From an uncultured Arsenicibacter sp. (lineage in GTDB: Bacteria; Bacteroidota; Bacteroidia; Cytophagales; Spirosomataceae), in contig NZ_CAMFHL010000049.1 in assembly GCF_945952095.1 (NCBI RefSeq), positions 1-40,376 of the forward strand: 40,376 nucleotides of DNA, in the 5' to 3' direction. This document shows, one piece after another, positions 15,311-23,800 of this stretch. The notes under the pieces are model-generated. The model was given only the letters and a program-made list of their open reading frames with translations. It searched no databases and was not told the DNA's origin. Each line of letters begins with the position of its first letter. The stretch's first letter is position 1. The position numbers were made by a program, and so were the translations under genes.

Positions 15311-15345
15311 CGGAAAGCGCTGTCTTGTCCTTACAGCACTTTCCG
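15311..15345 (-). promoter_or_regulatory. Intercistronic hairpin between aldehyde dehydrogenase and AraC genes
   Basis: A 13-bp stem with one mismatch (cggaaagcgctgt at 15311-15323, acagcactttccg at 15333-15345) and a 9-nt loop. On the minus strand it is followed by aataaaaatt and not by a U-run, so it is a weak terminator at best. It may set the ratio of dehydrogenase to regulator by partial termination or by protecting the upstream mRNA end. Confidence 0.6.
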
Positions 15346-15354
15346 ATATCATCA

Positions 15355-16770
15355 TTACTTCAGAATTGCTTTCGTTTCGAGGTACTCTTCCAGACCAAAG
15401 GCTCCGTACTCCCTTCCGATGCCGGACTGTTTAAAGCCTCCGAACGGCACCATCGGATCATGGCTGAAACCGTTGATACAAACCCTTCCCGCGTCGATCC
15501 GTTCGGCAACATACTGCGCACGGTCAGGGTTCGATGTACTGATATAGGCAGCCAGGCCATAAGGTGTATCATTGGCGATCGCAATGGCTTCTTCGTCCGT
15601 TTTATAGGGAATAATGGCTAACACAGGGCCAAAAATTTCCTCTCTGGCAATCCGCATATCGTTCCGTACATTCGTAAAAATAGTCGGTTTTACAAAGTTT
15701 CCGGCTTCCAGTCCGGCGGGTTTTCCGGTCCCGCCGGTCAATAACGTGGCCCCTTCCTGAAGCCCGGATTCAATGTACCCCTGAACCTTCTCAAACTGCC
15801 TTACACTGACCATCGGCCCTACGTCGGTACGCTCCTGCAAAGGCGGGCCCACAACAATTTGTCCGGCAACTGCCTTAGCGATGGCATTGACCTCCTCCAG
15901 CTTACTCTCCGGTACCAAAAGCCTTGTCGGAGCAATACAAGCCTGGCCGTTATTCATATATGCTCCGTAGACAGCCATCGGAACGGCCTGCGCCAGATCA
16001 GCATCGTCCAGAATAATATTCGGTGATTTCCCGCCCAATTCCAGCGTTACACGCTTCATGCTGTCTGCTGCCTTTTTCGCGATTAATTTGCCTACCGCTG
16101 TCGAGCCGGTAAAGGAAATCTTAGCCACATCAGGATTATCCGTAAGTTCAGTACCCACAACAGTTCCCAACCCTGTCACAACATTGATGACACCTTTGGG
16201 TAAACCTGCATCGTGAAACGCCTCCATCAGGACCTGTGTCTGCAAACCACTCAGCTCACTCGGTTTAATAACAACCGTACACCCGGCAGCAATTGCCGTT
16301 GCTACTTTGCTACAGACCGAACTGTTACTTGCATTCCAGGGCGTAATGATACCGACCACACCAACCGGCTGTAACCTTACCCGCGAGGTGTTAATTGTTT
16401 TTTCGAATTCAAAATGACGAAGCGTTTCGATCATGCTGTCGAACCAACTTCCAGTATATCTATTACTTAATGTTGAAAACCGGTACGTTCCACCGTATTC
16501 TTCGATCATGGTGTCGATAAAGTCCTGCTCCCGGTTTTGAACGGCATCCCTGAGTTTTTCCAGATACTGTATCCGCTGCTGTACAGTTGTTAGGGAAAAC
16601 AGCCGGAATGCGTCTTTAGCCGCTGCAATCGCAACCCGGGTATCTGTTTCATCCGCAAGCGTTAATTCGCCGATCACGTTATTGGTAGCCGGATTTATCA
16701 ATGTAAAAACTTCAGTACCATGTGGTGTTATAAATTCACCATTACTATAAATCTTATTTACCTTTCTCAT
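15355..16770 (-). CDS. NAD(P)-dependent aldehyde dehydrogenase
   Basis: Oxidises an aldehyde to the acid in the cytoplasm. It has 471 residues, the normal length. Motifs: oxyanion Asn146 in GIITPWNASNS, cofactor Lys169 in VVIKPSE, the Rossmann turn FTGSTAVG, the general base Glu244 in VTLELGGKSPNI, the catalytic Cys278 in NNGQACIAPTR, and EEIFGPVLAIIPY. The second half, PFGGFKQSGIGREYGAFGLEEY, is usual. The tolerance to many aldehydes in this family prevents naming the substrate. The gene has its own upstream -7 element and a paired direct repeat, and the AraC gene follows it, so the regulator and enzyme form a two-gene unit. Confidence 0.93.
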   Translation of the reverse strand: MRKVNKIYSNGEFITPHGTEVFTLINPATNNVIGELTLADETDTRVAIAAAKDAFRLFSLTTVQQRIQYLEKLRDAVQNREQDFIDTMIEEYGGTYRFSTLSNRYTGSWFDSMIETLRHFEFEKTINTSRVRLQPVGVVGIITPWNASNSSVCSKVATAIAAGCTVVIKPSELSGLQTQVLMEAFHDAGLPKGVINVVTGLGTVVGTELTDNPDVAKISFTGSTAVGKLIAKKAADSMKRVTLELGGKSPNIILDDADLAQAVPMAVYGAYMNNGQACIAPTRLLVPESKLEEVNAIAKAVAGQIVVGPPLQERTDVGPMVSVRQFEKVQGYIESGLQEGATLLTGGTGKPAGLEAGNFVKPTIFTNVRNDMRIAREEIFGPVLAIIPYKTDEEAIAIANDTPYGLAAYISTSNPDRAQYVAERIDAGRVCINGFSHDPMVPFGGFKQSGIGREYGAFGLEEYLETKAILK

Positions 16771-16790
16771 TGCTTTCCTGTTTTATGCAG

Positions 16791-16798
16791 CAAAGGTA
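16791..16798 (-). promoter_or_regulatory. -7 promoter element of the aldehyde dehydrogenase gene
   Basis: The minus strand reads TACCTTTG, an exact TAnnTTTG match, 20 bp before the start codon. There is no TTG at 17-21 bp spacing upstream; the direct repeats lie there instead. A promoter with a good -7 and no -33 fits one that needs an activator. Confidence 0.62.
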
Positions 16799-16817
16799 AA
16801 GGCGTCAAAACGAACTG

Positions 16818-16858
16818 ACTTTGTAAAAAAGCTCAATGTTACTTTGTAAAAAAGCTCA
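16818..16858. promoter_or_regulatory. Paired direct repeat, likely AraC-type operator
   Basis: The 18-bp sequence actttgtaaaaaagctca occurs at 16818-16835 and again, identical, at 16841-16858. The period is 23 bp, about two helical turns. It sits directly upstream of the -7 element of the aldehyde dehydrogenase gene. AraC-family activators typically bind two direct half-sites on one face of the helix just upstream of, or overlapping, the -35 region. The AraC gene in the same unit is the obvious candidate. Confidence 0.7.
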
Positions 16859-16903
16859 TTCCTGAACCGGAATACAGTAGTTTGGTAAACCACCGGCCAA
16901 ACA

Positions 16904-18223
16904 TCAGGAAGATACCAGCGAAAGCAGGCAAAAGCCGTCGACCACCCATAACCCTGCCGGCACTTCGTTTGATTTTCCAACGGCCAGTTTAATAACCGTC
17001 CAGGACAGAAAACCCCAGATAATGCCGTGGGTGATGGAATAGCTGAACGGAATCAGCACCAGCGCCAGAAAGGCCGGAATGGCATCGTCCAGCTGCTCCC
17101 AGCGGATTTTAGTCACGGGCTGCATCATAAACGCCCCGACCAGCACCAGCGCGGGGGCCGTTGCAATCGCCGGAATTACCGACAACAAGGGGGATAGAAA
17201 CAGAAACGGCAGGAACAAACACCCGGCCACAATAGCGGTTAGCCCCGTACGCCCGCCCTGCGCAATGCCCACCGCGGATTCGATGTAGGCGGTACCGGGG
17301 CTGGTCCCCAGCATGCCGGCCAGCGTCGTCGCTACGGCATCGGTCAGTAAGGATTGTTTCAGGTTGCGGGGTTCACCGGCGTCATCGTGCAGCCCACCGG
17401 CTTCGGCTACCCCCACAAATGTGGACAAACTATCGAACAAATCGGTGAAGGCAAACGCAAAGATTACCGGCCACAACGACCAGCGAAAGGAATTGACAAG
17501 ATCCAGTTTACCAATCAGACTGAAATCCGGAGCCGCCAGTACTCCCTGAAAATTGACGAGCGTTTTCAGCCCCATGTTAACCGCCGAGGCATCGCCCCAC
17601 CACCGGCCGATGGGAATGGCCGCGAGGGTAGTCAGCATAATGCCGATAATGATCCCGCCCGGCACCTGACGCACCACCAGAACAGCCGTCAGCAACAGCC
17701 CGCCCACAAAGGTTATCATAATTGGATCATGCAGCGGCGCCATGCTGACCAGCGTTGCCGGATGGGCCACGATAAACCGGGCATTTTCGAAACCGATAAG
17801 TGTAATAAACAAGCCGATGCCGGCGGAAACAGCATAACGGACGGGCTTCGGAATAGCCTGTACAATCGCCGCCCGCAGGTTCAGGACCGACAGTATCAGA
17901 AACAGAATACCCGCCCAGAATACTGCACCCAGCGCTACTTCAGGTGTCAGACCCATACCTTTTACGGCCGTAAAGGTAAAGAACGCATTCAGTCCCATGC
18001 CAGGTGCTACTACGATCGGGTTCTTTGCATACAGCCCCATCATCAGGCTACAGAAAAATGACAGCAGAATGGTAGCGGTCAGCACACCGTTAAACGGCAA
18101 ACCGGCCTGACTCAGAATGGCCGGATTGACCACGATGATATACATCGTCGCCAGGAACGTCGAAACACCCGCCAGAATTTCAGTCCGGCGGTTTGCTGAG
18201 GAAGAAAGGCTTTTGCTTGTCAT
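16904..18223 (-). CDS. NCS2-family purine permease (AzgA/GhxP-like)
   Basis: A proton-driven inner-membrane importer for adenine, guanine or hypoxanthine. It has 439 residues from the ATG at 18223; the frame is open to 18322, but that extension has no membrane or family character. About 12-14 hydrophobic segments are visible. Diagnostic AzgA-subfamily motifs are VVAPGMGLNAFFTF near residue 75, FAFAFTDLFDSLSTFVGVAEAGGL in the middle, and GTSPGTAYIESAVGIAQGGRTGL after it; the last two contain the acidic and Gly residues that shape the substrate site. The gene is transcribed in the same direction as the aldehyde dehydrogenase, but that gene has its own promoter. Base specificity cannot be decided from sequence. 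Confidence 0.93.
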   Translation of the reverse strand: MTSKSLSSSANRRTEILAGVSTFLATMYIIVVNPAILSQAGLPFNGVLTATILLSFFCSLMMGLYAKNPIVVAPGMGLNAFFTFTAVKGMGLTPEVALGAVFWAGILFLILSVLNLRAAIVQAIPKPVRYAVSAGIGLFITLIGFENARFIVAHPATLVSMAPLHDPIMITFVGGLLLTAVLVVRQVPGGIIIGIMLTTLAAIPIGRWWGDASAVNMGLKTLVNFQGVLAAPDFSLIGKLDLVNSFRWSLWPVIFAFAFTDLFDSLSTFVGVAEAGGLHDDAGEPRNLKQSLLTDAVATTLAGMLGTSPGTAYIESAVGIAQGGRTGLTAIVAGCLFLPFLFLSPLLSVIPAIATAPALVLVGAFMMQPVTKIRWEQLDDAIPAFLALVLIPFSYSITHGIIWGFLSWTVIKLAVGKSNEVPAGLWVVDGFCLLSLVSS

Positions 18224-18454
18224 GCTGCAATGATAGCAAAAACCCGTTAACATACGGATAATGCCCGACAGGCTATTATTGACCCCTGAACAAATGGCCA
18301 GCTTAGGATCAGATACTACCATTTCCGGACCAAAAAGGTCAATAAACAGGCTAAACTCCGCATTGTGTTATAATTTCCGGCTATCGTACCATCCTAATAT
18401 TAAGTTTTACAGGATGTGTTGACAAACCCGAATCAGCCCGATAATTTTACCGGC

Positions 18455-18655
18455 ATGTTAACCGAAATAGTATTTTTTGTGGAGTCTGATAAGTCCGGAG
18501 GATTTCAGGCCTACTCCCTTGAAGAAGGTATTCTGACCCAGGGAGACACAATTCCGGAGTTACAGGAATCAATCCAGGAAGCGTTGGACGCCCAGTACAG
18601 TCCGGCCACCCCGCTTCCGCCGATCCGGCTTGTTTTACCGGCCGAAGTTGGATAA
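18455..18655 (+). CDS. Orphan HicB-like small protein
   Basis: A 66-residue protein from the ATG at 18455 (MLTEIVFFVESDKSGGFQA); a GTG at 18416 would give 79 residues. The pattern is a beta-strand start, Gly-Gly-aromatic turn, YSLEEGILTQGDTIPELQESIQEALDAQY, and a short basic/hydrophobic tail. This is the fold of the HicB antitoxin N-terminal domain, seen in many small proteins paired with HicA toxins. No HicA follows: after the stop comes a terminator within 55 bp. It may be a solitary antitoxin-like protein or a remnant of a pair. Confidence 0.65.
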   Translation: MLTEIVFFVESDKSGGFQAYSLEEGILTQGDTIPELQESIQEALDAQYSPATPLPPIRLVLPAEVG

Positions 18656-18699
18656 AATCGCTACTATCATACAACGGCTCCTGCGTTTTCAGCAGGGCA

Positions 18700-18734
18700 C
18701 AAAAAACAGAAGCCCGGCAAATTGCCGGGCTTCT
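18700..18734. terminator. Intrinsic terminator between convergent small genes
   Basis: A stem of up to 13 bp, agaagcccggcaa (18708-18720) with ttgccgggcttct (18722-18734). On the minus strand it is followed by tgttttttg, giving a strong terminator for the leader-peptide gene. On the plus strand only TTcTTT is present, so it is weaker for the HicB-like gene. Confidence 0.88.
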
Positions 18735-18788
18735 TTGGTCAAGCACAGTCGCGGGAGTTTAAAAACCGGCGATGGCCTTTACTTATTA

Positions 18789-18950
18789 TCAATCATTATT
18801 GCCACCAATTGACAGGCTTGTGCCAATGGCCGCGAAGTCAAAAATTTCAGTCACATTTGCCAGGTTCAGGAAACTGCCACCTTGTGCATCAATCATTTCC
18901 TGATTATTCATTTCCTGTACTTCGAGTTGATCCAGATTCAGCGTTTTCAT
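18789..18950 (-). CDS. Double-glycine leader peptide (bacteriocin/RiPP-precursor-like)
   Basis: A 53-residue peptide from the ATG at 18950. The N-terminal half, MKTLNLDQLEVQEMNNQEM followed by IDAQGG, is a double-glycine leader of the Bacteroidota kind: hydrophobic residues at regular spacing, a QEMN..EM block, and GG at residues 24-25. Cleavage after GG would release a 28-residue product, starting SFLNLANVTEI and ending in SIGGNND. It is acidic and free of Cys, so neither a lantibiotic nor a disulphide bacteriocin. Such leaders are read by peptidase-containing ABC exporters (C39). None is in this window; the ABC ATPase at 24526 lacks a C39 domain. The leader pattern is convincing; the function of the core is unknown. 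Confidence 0.75.
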   Translation of the reverse strand: MKTLNLDQLEVQEMNNQEMIDAQGGSFLNLANVTEIFDFAAIGTSLSIGGNND

Positions 18951-19235
18951 AACAATAAATGGTTGAGTTAATTGCCTACTCGATACGCTTTTCGGCTGCC
19001 GCGCCCCATCCGTCATCGTGCGTCCCGGATGGGTTGCCTTTCTGCCGTTTGGGTTATACAAAGGTGGCAGAAAAAGCCATAGGAGCTGATAACGGCCAGT
19101 TATAGCTTCATAACAAGCGTTTATAAAAGTATAACCAACGTAAATTTTCTTTTCAGGTCAGGGGTTACATGCCCTTTTCTGACTCTATTAGTAGTGCAGC
19201 AAGCCATGCGCTACTCATTTTCACCCAAACCTGAC

Positions 19236-20786
19236 ATGATTAAATTTACCAACGCACTCCTGTTTCTGTCCGGACTTTATGCGTTCAGTACCATGAATCA
19301 ACCTGTGGTCCATGAAACGACAGCTATTGTTGCCCGGACAGCCCATTCCGGTTCGGTTAAGGAGAACCCGGTCATTCCCGGCGATTTCGCCGACCCTTCG
19401 CTGATCAGACGCGGCAACACCTACTATGCAACCGGTACCTCCTCCGAATGGGCACCGCATTACCCGCTTTTCACCTCAACGGATCTGATCCACTGGAAGC
19501 CCCTCGGATACGTATTTAACCAGACACCTTCGTGGGCCTCGGCCTCCTTCTGGGCACCGGAGCTGTTCTACCGCAACGGTACCTACTTGGTGTATTACGT
19601 CGCCCGCCGGAAAAGCGACGGCATTTCCTGCATCGGTGTGGCCACCGCGAAAGACCCGGCCAAAGGTTTCACTGATCACGGGGTCATGCTCGAATTCGGT
19701 AAGGAAGCCATCGATCCGTTCGTAATTGACGTCGATGGGCAGCTATACATGACCTGGAAAGCCTATGGCCTCGACAAACGACCCATCGAAATCCTGGGCA
19801 GCCGCCTGTCGGCAGATGGCATGAAACTGGAGGGCGAACCCTTCATGCTACTGCGCGACGACGACAAAAAGGGCATTGAAGGCCAGTGCATTGTTAAGAA
19901 AGGAAACTACTTCTACCTGCTGTATTCGCTTGGTGCCTGCTGTGGCCGGGGCTGTACCTATCAGGTTGAAGCCGCCAGAGCAACGGCAATTCAGGGACCC
20001 TATACCCGCTTTACCGGCAACCCGGTACTGGCTGAAACGGACGAATGGAAATGCGCCGGCCACGGCACCATTGTTACCGGGAAAGACGGAAAGGATTATT
20101 ATCTGTATCACGCCTACAACAAAGCAGACAATGTCTATACCGGCCGGCAGGGTATGCTGAGTGAACTGCGCTGGGACCAGCAAGGCGGCTGGCCTTCGCT
20201 CCACCCGTTGGGGGCTAAAGCCGCTGCCATTCAGAATTTCCGCGACGACTTTACGAAACCGGCACTCGCCGGCGACTGGCAATGGGATTTCCGCCATACC
20301 AAACCGGCCTGGAAACTATCCGGCGGTAATCTGGCGCTGTCGGGCACACCGGATGCGAAAAACCCCACCGGCACCGCCCTTACGGTCCGGCCGCTGAGCG
20401 GTGATTATACCATTACCACTGAAGTCGCCAATCACAACGAATCGCTGAAAGGGCTGGTGCTGTACGGCGATGCCGGCCAGTCGGTTGGCATCGGAGTGAA
20501 AGGTACCATGCTGCAAATCAGGGAAGTTAAAAATAACAAGACGACCGTTGCTCATGAAGAAGCCGTCGGCACGACAAAGCCGCTGACACTCAAAATTCAG
20601 GTGGAGAAAGGCTACCTATGCCGCTTTTTCCGGGGCGACGGCAAGGGCGGCTGGACAGAAGTAAAAACACAGGGGGCTACCTATAATGCCGATTTCCTGC
20701 CGCCATGGGACCGCAGCCCGCGTCCGGGCTTGCTGCAACAGGGCAGCGAACCGGCCCTGTTCAGTTATTTCAGCATTACCTATTAA
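19236..20786 (+). CDS. GH43 glycoside hydrolase (arabinosidase/xylosidase type), secreted
   Basis: A five-bladed propeller hydrolase acting on arabinan, arabinoxylan or related side chains. It has 516 residues from the ATG at 19236, which starts a signal-like segment (MIKFTNALLFLSGLYAFS); ATGs upstream at 19194 and 19206 are possible. The catalytic triad is visible: base Asp53 in GDFADPSLI, modulator Asp160 in EAIDPFVID, and acid Glu215 in GIEGQCIV. Supporting motifs are SFWAPELFYRNGTYLVYY and AGHGTIVTGKDGKDYYLYHAY. Residues about 335-516 form a concanavalin-like C-terminal beta-sandwich (DDFTKPALAGDWQWDF, LKGLVLYGDAGQSVGIGV). It stands alone with no SusC/D neighbour. The precise specificity within GH43 is open. 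Confidence 0.93.
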   Translation: MIKFTNALLFLSGLYAFSTMNQPVVHETTAIVARTAHSGSVKENPVIPGDFADPSLIRRGNTYYATGTSSEWAPHYPLFTSTDLIHWKPLGYVFNQTPSWASASFWAPELFYRNGTYLVYYVARRKSDGISCIGVATAKDPAKGFTDHGVMLEFGKEAIDPFVIDVDGQLYMTWKAYGLDKRPIEILGSRLSADGMKLEGEPFMLLRDDDKKGIEGQCIVKKGNYFYLLYSLGACCGRGCTYQVEAARATAIQGPYTRFTGNPVLAETDEWKCAGHGTIVTGKDGKDYYLYHAYNKADNVYTGRQGMLSELRWDQQGGWPSLHPLGAKAAAIQNFRDDFTKPALAGDWQWDFRHTKPAWKLSGGNLALSGTPDAKNPTGTALTVRPLSGDYTITTEVANHNESLKGLVLYGDAGQSVGIGVKGTMLQIREVKNNKTTVAHEEAVGTTKPLTLKIQVEKGYLCRFFRGDGKGGWTEVKTQGATYNADFLPPWDRSPRPGLLQQGSEPALFSYFSITY

Positions 20787-20789
20787 AAA

Positions 20790-20854
20790 TACCGCATAGT
20801 CACATAGAGAAACAAAGATGATTAATCTTCTGTGCTCTATGTGGCTATGCGGTA
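20790..20854. repeat. 65-bp hairpin-forming inverted repeat, probable terminator
   Basis: Two 20-bp arms (20790-20809 and 20835-20854) pair with a single mismatch (taccgcatagtcacatagag against ctctatgtggctatgcggta). The 25-nt loop holds a second small palindrome (aagat/atctt). On the minus strand the stem is followed by TTTTTAATA, so it can terminate the M1-peptidase transcript; on the plus side no T-run follows. The long near-perfect arms are also typical of small REP/MITE-like dispersed elements. Confidence 0.75.
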
Positions 20855-20878
20855 AATCCTCGTTGTCAGATAAACCGC

Positions 20879-23800
20879 TTATAGCTTCTCTACCTTTTTC
20901 AGGTTGTCGTCCGGCACGCGGTCAACGAGGAAGCTGATCGGGTCGATACCGGCCTGATAGGGTTCTTCCTTCACGACAAAGGTATAGGTGCTATCCTTTT
21001 TCTTCATTTTCTCGCGGCGGATCGCCAGCAACTTGCCCTGCTCCTTTCCGTCGGCCGGACGCCCATAGACGCCGACATCAATCCAGTCATTGAGCGTCAC
21101 CGGCTTTTCGTTCCCGTACTGGTCGGCACGGAATTTCTCACTCTGGACCGCTACCGTCACCTCAAACTGTCCGTCGGGCCGTTTTTTGTACGACGCCGAT
21201 AGGGCACGGTTATTGAAAACTGTCATTTCCTCGAACAGGTCCGTGATGACGTACTGCAGCGAATCCGGCGTATTTTTCCTGAACAAATCCACCAGCGCAT
21301 AGGCATTCGGGTACGGCGGCCGGCGGTAGGCGTAGTTCTGAACCAGCTCGTGCAGGGCGTTATTCACCGCCTTTTCACCGATCATCTCCTTCAGATAATA
21401 CATCACCACACTACCCTTCCGGTAATGGATATAGCCCTGATTTTCGACCTTTTCCAGCGGCACTTCCTTCACCGACTCCGTTCCGCGATCCCCGAGGTAG
21501 CGGTCCATTTCGTACTTCAGGAATTTCTTCATGCGGTCTTTGCCGTATTCCTTTTCCATCACCATCAGCGCCGAATACTGGGCCATGGTTTCGGAAAGCA
21601 TCGTGGCTCCCTGCATGTCAGCCCCCACGACCTGATGCGCCCACCACTGATGCCCCATCTCGTGCGCAACCACGTAATACACCATATCAATATCCTTTTC
21701 CGGATCAATTTTGGCGATAAAGCCGATGCCTTCTGAGTACGGCATGGTTCCGGGAAAAGCCTGGGCGAAACTGGCGTAGCGCGGAAACTCAATGATCCGG
21801 GCCTGCTTGTGGTAGTACGGGCCGAAATTCTGCGTGTAGTAGGCCAGCGATTTTTTCACCGACGACAGCATGTTTTTGACGTTGTACGGGTGTTTCTTAT
21901 CGTAATACACCTCGACATCTATGCCGTTCCATTTCTCACGGGCGACTTCGTAACGCGCCGAAATAAAAGAGTAAAAATTCAGCGACGGATGATCGAGTTT
22001 GTAGTGGTAATACTTCCGCGTCTGGCCGTTTTCGGTTTTTGTCCATTCTTTCAGCAGCGAACCCGGGGCCACCGCCATCTGATCACCGGACGTACTGATC
22101 ACCGTTTCCACCATCACCCAGTCGGAGTTGTTGCTGATGTAGGTGTTCATGCACTTATCCGTACAGTTGCGGGCTAACTGCGGCATCCGGTCTTTTTCCT
22201 TCAGGCCATGTTCTTTCCGCTTATTCTTATCCCCGATCTCAAAGCCATCCTGATAGCCGATCATGGGCGCAATGTCGCTGTTGTCGAAAAACGAACCGTT
22301 CTGGTTAATCTGTTTGGTAAACGTAACCTCGTTTTCAAACCCGTTGGTTTCTTTCAGCATGGTGTACCGCAGGTGTACCGAGTCCCCGGGAGCAAGCGCC
22401 GGACTGAGTTTGTAAATCTGGTACTGCAACACCGAATCGTTCATGGCCAGTTTGGCCCGGTCAATCGACAGTGTGTATTTCCGTTCATTTGGATACACAA
22501 TGTGCACCGAATCAATCGGAAAGCTCGACCGGTTTACAAGCACAAAATCGCCTTTCACGGACAGGTTACGCTCTTCCGGATACACATCAATGGTGTACTT
22601 AACATTGCTGATGCGCGGCTGCGGAATGCCCTGGTATTTTTTATACTTCTGCTCATAGCTGACCTGCCGCTCTTCCTGGTCATCGTCCGACTCGAAGCTA
22701 TTGATCACCTTCGTGTTGTAGAAAATAAATCCGCCGCACAGAATCAGCGCACAGGACAACCCTGCTGTGATGGCTGCGTTGGTGCCCGAAAAATGGAGTC
22801 GTGCCGTCCGGAACCGGCTCGCCCAGCTGCTGTCACGGCCACGCACCCAGAACAGGATGGCTTTCATGCCCAGCAGGGCCGCTACCAGCGTCCAGTAAAT
22901 CCGGAACCAGACAAACGACTTCACAAACGGGCCGAAGCCGTTCATATCCGAATAGGTATAATCCGGTGAGGCGTTGAACTGAACCATGTTGGTGCTCACA
23001 TCCAACGGTCCCCAGATGTAGGCGTTGGTAATCAATACCACGATGAAGGCAAAAAATGCGACATACTTCTGATTCACCAGCGTATGCACCAGCATCGACA
23101 GTACGATCAGGGGAATAAACCGGATCAGGTCAATGGCAAAAAACTCAATCAGGTACTGGTCCAGTTCAAGCGTCGTGTACCCCTTCAGCAACTGGGTTAC
23201 GATACCGGCCAGAATACAGACCGCCTGAATCACGGCCACCATGCCAATCAGGCCCAGCAGCTTACCCATAAACACCGTCCATGTCCGGTTCGGCATGGCA
23301 TCATAAATCTGATCCATATCCGCCTCCCGCTCCTTCCAGATGACTGAGCCCGAGTAAAAGACGATAATCGCAATCAGGAAGACATACATCGTTCCGCGGA
23401 TCGTGGAAATCACCTGATAGGTTACCGGGTAGGACATCAACCCGTAGAAGCGATCTGAATATTGCAGCGAGAACCCCATGTTGAGCATCCCCGCCAGCAG
23501 GATGACGATGAACGCCGTGCCGGTGATAATGCCCCAAAACTCCGACCGGGCAATCCGCAGCATCTGCGTCCAGGCGACCGAAGTGCCTTTTTGCGGATGT
23601 ATAACCGGCAACGGCTGCAACGGAATAAACAATGGCCGCGGGCTGTCCTCCTGAATATGGTCTTTTTTCTTTTTCCGGTTTACGGCGTTGCGCTCGGCGA
23701 ACGAGAACCGGAAATAGGTAAAGACCAGTATACCGACCCCGACGCCCGTCCAGATCAGCCGGTTCATGAGCATGTCCGGGTTACTGAGGCCCACCGACAG

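Noticed and set aside
18224..18415. A purine riboswitch upstream of the NCS2 permease.
   Set aside because: The conserved three-way-junction core of the purine riboswitch is not visible on the minus strand of this short region.
18630..18812. A possible hicA toxin gene overlapping the end of the HicB-like gene.
   Set aside because: The frame has no start with HicA character, no conserved Gly-Ser-His motif, and runs through the terminator hairpin.
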